DNA from: an uncultured Oscillospiraceae bacterium
GTDB lineage: Bacteria > Bacillota > Clostridia > Oscillospirales > Oscillospiraceae
Reading direction: 5' to 3'
Assembly: GCA_905234575.1 (NCBI GenBank)
Contig: CAJOIG010000078.1
Coordinates: forward strand, 1 to 7,447
DNA length: 7,447 nt
The translations under genes and the position numbers were made by a program. The notes under the pieces are model-generated. The model made no database searches. It was not told the DNA's origin and saw nothing but the letters and a program-made list of their open reading frames with translations. Below are positions 6,272 to 7,447 of the stretch, one piece after another (positions within the stretch are counted from its first letter, which is position 1; each line of letters opens with the position of its first letter).

Positions 6272-6931
6272 ATGAGAACCGTTCGATCGATGGACCCGGC
6301 GATGGACCCCTCCGGGTTCGTGCTGCTGGCGGACTATGTGCCGGGCATCGTGCAGGAGATCCGCTATTATTCCACCTACAACTTCATCGGAGAGCGGATC
6401 GACGGCTATGAGGAGCCCTGCGCGCTGCTGACGGTGGAGGCCGCCCGGGCGCTGAAGTCCGTGAGCAGCGAGCTCGTCGTCCGGGGCTATCGCCTGAAGG
6501 TGTTCGACGCCTATCGCCCGGCCTGCGCGGTGAAGCATTTCGTCCTCTGGGGCATCGAGGACCAGGACGTCCGCATGAAGCCGTTTTTCTACCCGGACCT
6601 CGAAAAGCAGGAGCTTTTCAACCGAGGGTATATCGCGAAGAAGTCCAGCCACAGCCGGGGCAGCGCCGTGGATCTGACCCTCCTCGATATGCGGACCGGC
6701 AAGGAGCTCGACATGGGCGGGCCCTTCGACCTGTTCAGCGAGGTGTCGCACCCGGACTGCCGGACGGTCACGGAGGAGCAGTTCGAAAACCGGATGCTCC
6801 TGCAGCGGGTCATGGTCCGAAACGGCTTTTTGCCCATCGACTGCGAGTGGTGGCATTTCTCCCTGACGGACGAGCCCTATCCCGACACCTATTTCGAATT
6901 TCCCGTTTCCTCGGCGTATCTGCGCCGCTGA
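6272..6931 (+). CDS. D-alanyl-D-alanine dipeptidase, VanX/DdpX type (peptidase M15D)
   Basis: The protein has 219 residues, slightly longer than typical VanX (about 200). VanX-type enzymes are zinc dipeptidases that hydrolyse D-Ala-D-Ala. The signature SSHSRGSAVDLTL (125-137) supplies zinc ligands His127 and Asp134. EWWHF (192-196) supplies catalytic Glu192 and zinc ligand His195. DAYRP (79-83) contains Arg82, matching VanX Arg71. All key residues are present, so activity is likely. No signal peptide is visible, so it is probably cytosolic. The ATG at 6272 has AAGGAG (6256-6261) ten bases upstream. No vanH, vanA/B or vanRS gene accompanies it, so vancomycin resistance is not supported. Turnover of D-Ala-D-Ala from peptidoglycan or regulation of its pool is more plausible. 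As the last gene of the signalling unit it gives that unit a cell-wall link. The symbol vanX is withheld because the gene is not in a van cluster. Confidence 0.93.
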   Translation: MRTVRSMDPAMDPSGFVLLADYVPGIVQEIRYYSTYNFIGERIDGYEEPCALLTVEAARALKSVSSELVVRGYRLKVFDAYRPACAVKHFVLWGIEDQDVRMKPFFYPDLEKQELFNRGYIAKKSSHSRGSAVDLTLLDMRTGKELDMGGPFDLFSEVSHPDCRTVTEEQFENRMLLQRVMVRNGFLPIDCEWWHFSLTDEPYPDTYFEFPVSSAYLRR

Positions 6932-6939
6932 GGCCGAAT

Positions 6940-6986
6940 AAAAAAGCTCTGCCGGCTGGACATCCCAGCCGGCAGACGTGTTTTTT
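6940..6986. terminator. Bidirectional intrinsic terminator between convergent genes
   Basis: TCTGCCGGCTGG (6948-6959) and CCAGCCGGCAGA (6965-6976) form a perfect 12-base stem with a five-base loop. Six A precede it (6940-6945) and six T follow it (6981-6986), so each strand reads hairpin followed by a U-tract. On the + strand the T-run starts four bases after the stem; on the - strand the U-tract starts two bases after it. It ends the five-gene unit, nine bases after the dipeptidase stop codon, and also the trpB transcript arriving from the other side. Confidence 0.92.
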
Positions 6987-6994
6987 ATGGCATT

Positions 6995-7447
6995 TTATCC
7001 CTGGGCCGTCTGGCGGGCGGCCTCGCGTTCGGCGAGAAATTCCGGGCCGTAGCCGTAGTGCTCCACCACATAGTCGAGGTCCTTGTCCCCGCGGCCGGAG
7101 AGGTTCACGAGGATGGAGCCCGTCATCCCCGTCCGGGCGACGCGGATGGCGTAGGCCAGGGCGTGGGAGCTCTCGATGGCCGGGATGATTCCCTCGTGCC
7201 GGGACAGCAGGAACAGCGCCTCGATGGCGTCCTCGTCGCCGACGGTCTCATAGCGCACGCGGTCCAGGTCGTGCAGCAGGGCGTGCTCCGGACCGGCGGC
7301 GGGGTAGTCGAGGCCGCTGGCGTTCGAGTACACCGGCGCGGGGTCCCCGTTCTCGTCCGCGAGCATGATGCTGTTGAAGCCGTGCATGACGCCCTCCCGG
7401 CCGTAGGTGATGGAGGCGGCATGGTCGCCCAGCGCGGGTCCGCGGCC
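6995..7447 (-). CDS. trpB: Tryptophan synthase beta chain, C-terminal part (5' end outside window)
   Basis: This is the last ~150 residues of TrpB, the PLP enzyme that joins indole and L-serine to make tryptophan. The frame is open from the window edge to the TAA at 6995-6997 (complement). In order it shows GDHAASI, GVMHGF, SGLDYPAAGPEHALL, the VGDEDAIEALFLLSRHEGIIPAIESSHALA region split across the beta-chain core, and NLSGRGDKD near the C-terminus. The serine of SGRGDKD corresponds to the one that contacts the PLP pyridine nitrogen. The PLP lysine and the GGGSNA phosphate loop lie outside the window. The ATG at 7385-7387 is internal, not the start. The sequence resembles the classical TrpB1 type rather than TrpB2. 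The gene converges on the signalling unit and shares its terminator. Nothing suggests a functional link to that unit. Whether trpA or other trp genes lie nearby cannot be seen; trpA does not follow directly downstream. Confidence 0.95.
   Translation of the reverse strand, partial: GRGPALGDHAASITYGREGVMHGFNSIMLADENGDPAPVYSNASGLDYPAAGPEHALLHDLDRVRYETVGDEDAIEALFLLSRHEGIIPAIESSHALAYAIRVARTGMTGSILVNLSGRGDKDLDYVVEHYGYGPEFLAEREAARQTAQG

Larger units (their letters stand above)
1595..6986 (+). other. Predicted five-gene transcription unit
   Basis: Between the extended -10 promoter and the strong terminator lie five same-strand genes with gaps of 77, 53, 19 and 22 bases. No hairpin with a T-run and no second convincing promoter is seen between them. 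The products are STAS-kinase fusion, STAS protein, YdcF-type membrane protein, MATE-ATPase fusion and D-Ala-D-Ala dipeptidase. Co-transcription is inferred from spacing and signals, not observed. Confidence 0.7.

Noticed and set aside
4704..6275. Open frame of 523 codons on the + strand
   Set aside because: It overlaps the MATE-ATPase gene in another frame, is R/P/G-rich and has no domain. The MATE and ATPase motifs are in the other frame.
6272..6931. Vancomycin-resistance locus
   Set aside because: Only a VanX-type dipeptidase is present; vanH, the ligase gene and vanRS are not seen.
1..7447. CRISPR arrays, tRNA/rRNA genes, insertion sequences
   Set aside because: No regularly spaced direct repeats, no cloverleaf or rRNA-like stretch, and no transposase or terminal inverted repeats were seen on either strand.

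Overview
The window is GC-rich (roughly 65 %, by eye) bacterial DNA with tightly packed genes, AAGGAG-type ribosome binding sites and an extended -10 promoter. SpoIIA/Rsb-type signalling domains, a YdcF-family membrane protein and a clostridial-looking TrpB suggest a GC-rich member of the Clostridia, perhaps Oscillospirales from an animal gut. The phylum is a reasonable inference; the genus is a guess.

Layout. Bases 1-1530 (+) hold the 3' part of a secreted protein with a right-handed beta-helix-like repeat region; its start lies upstream of the window. Bases 1531-1651 hold a terminator-like hairpin, a T-run and a good extended -10 promoter. Five genes then follow on the + strand with gaps of 77, 53, 19 and 22 bases. 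They encode (i) a STAS domain fused to an aminoglycoside-phosphotransferase-like kinase domain, (ii) a stand-alone STAS anti-anti-sigma-type protein, (iii) a multi-spanning membrane protein with a YdcF/DUF218 domain, (iv) a MATE-type membrane domain fused to a C-terminal RsbW/SpoIIAB-like ATPase domain, and (v) a VanX-type D-Ala-D-Ala dipeptidase. A strong hairpin with T/A tracts on both sides ends this unit and also serves the convergent gene at the right edge, the C-terminal part of trpB on the - strand.

How the genes may work together. The STAS proteins and the RsbW-like domain are the two halves of a partner switch, in which an ATP-binding kinase domain phosphorylates a serine of the STAS protein. 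Here the kinase-like half is built into a MATE-fold membrane protein and one STAS half is fused to a second kinase fold. The other two products, YdcF/SanA-like and VanX-like, belong to families linked to the cell envelope and peptidoglycan. No sigma factor and no PP2C phosphatase is present in the window. The most interesting reading is therefore a membrane-anchored partner-switching module linked to envelope or cell-wall physiology. That role is inferred from domain content and gene order, not demonstrated.
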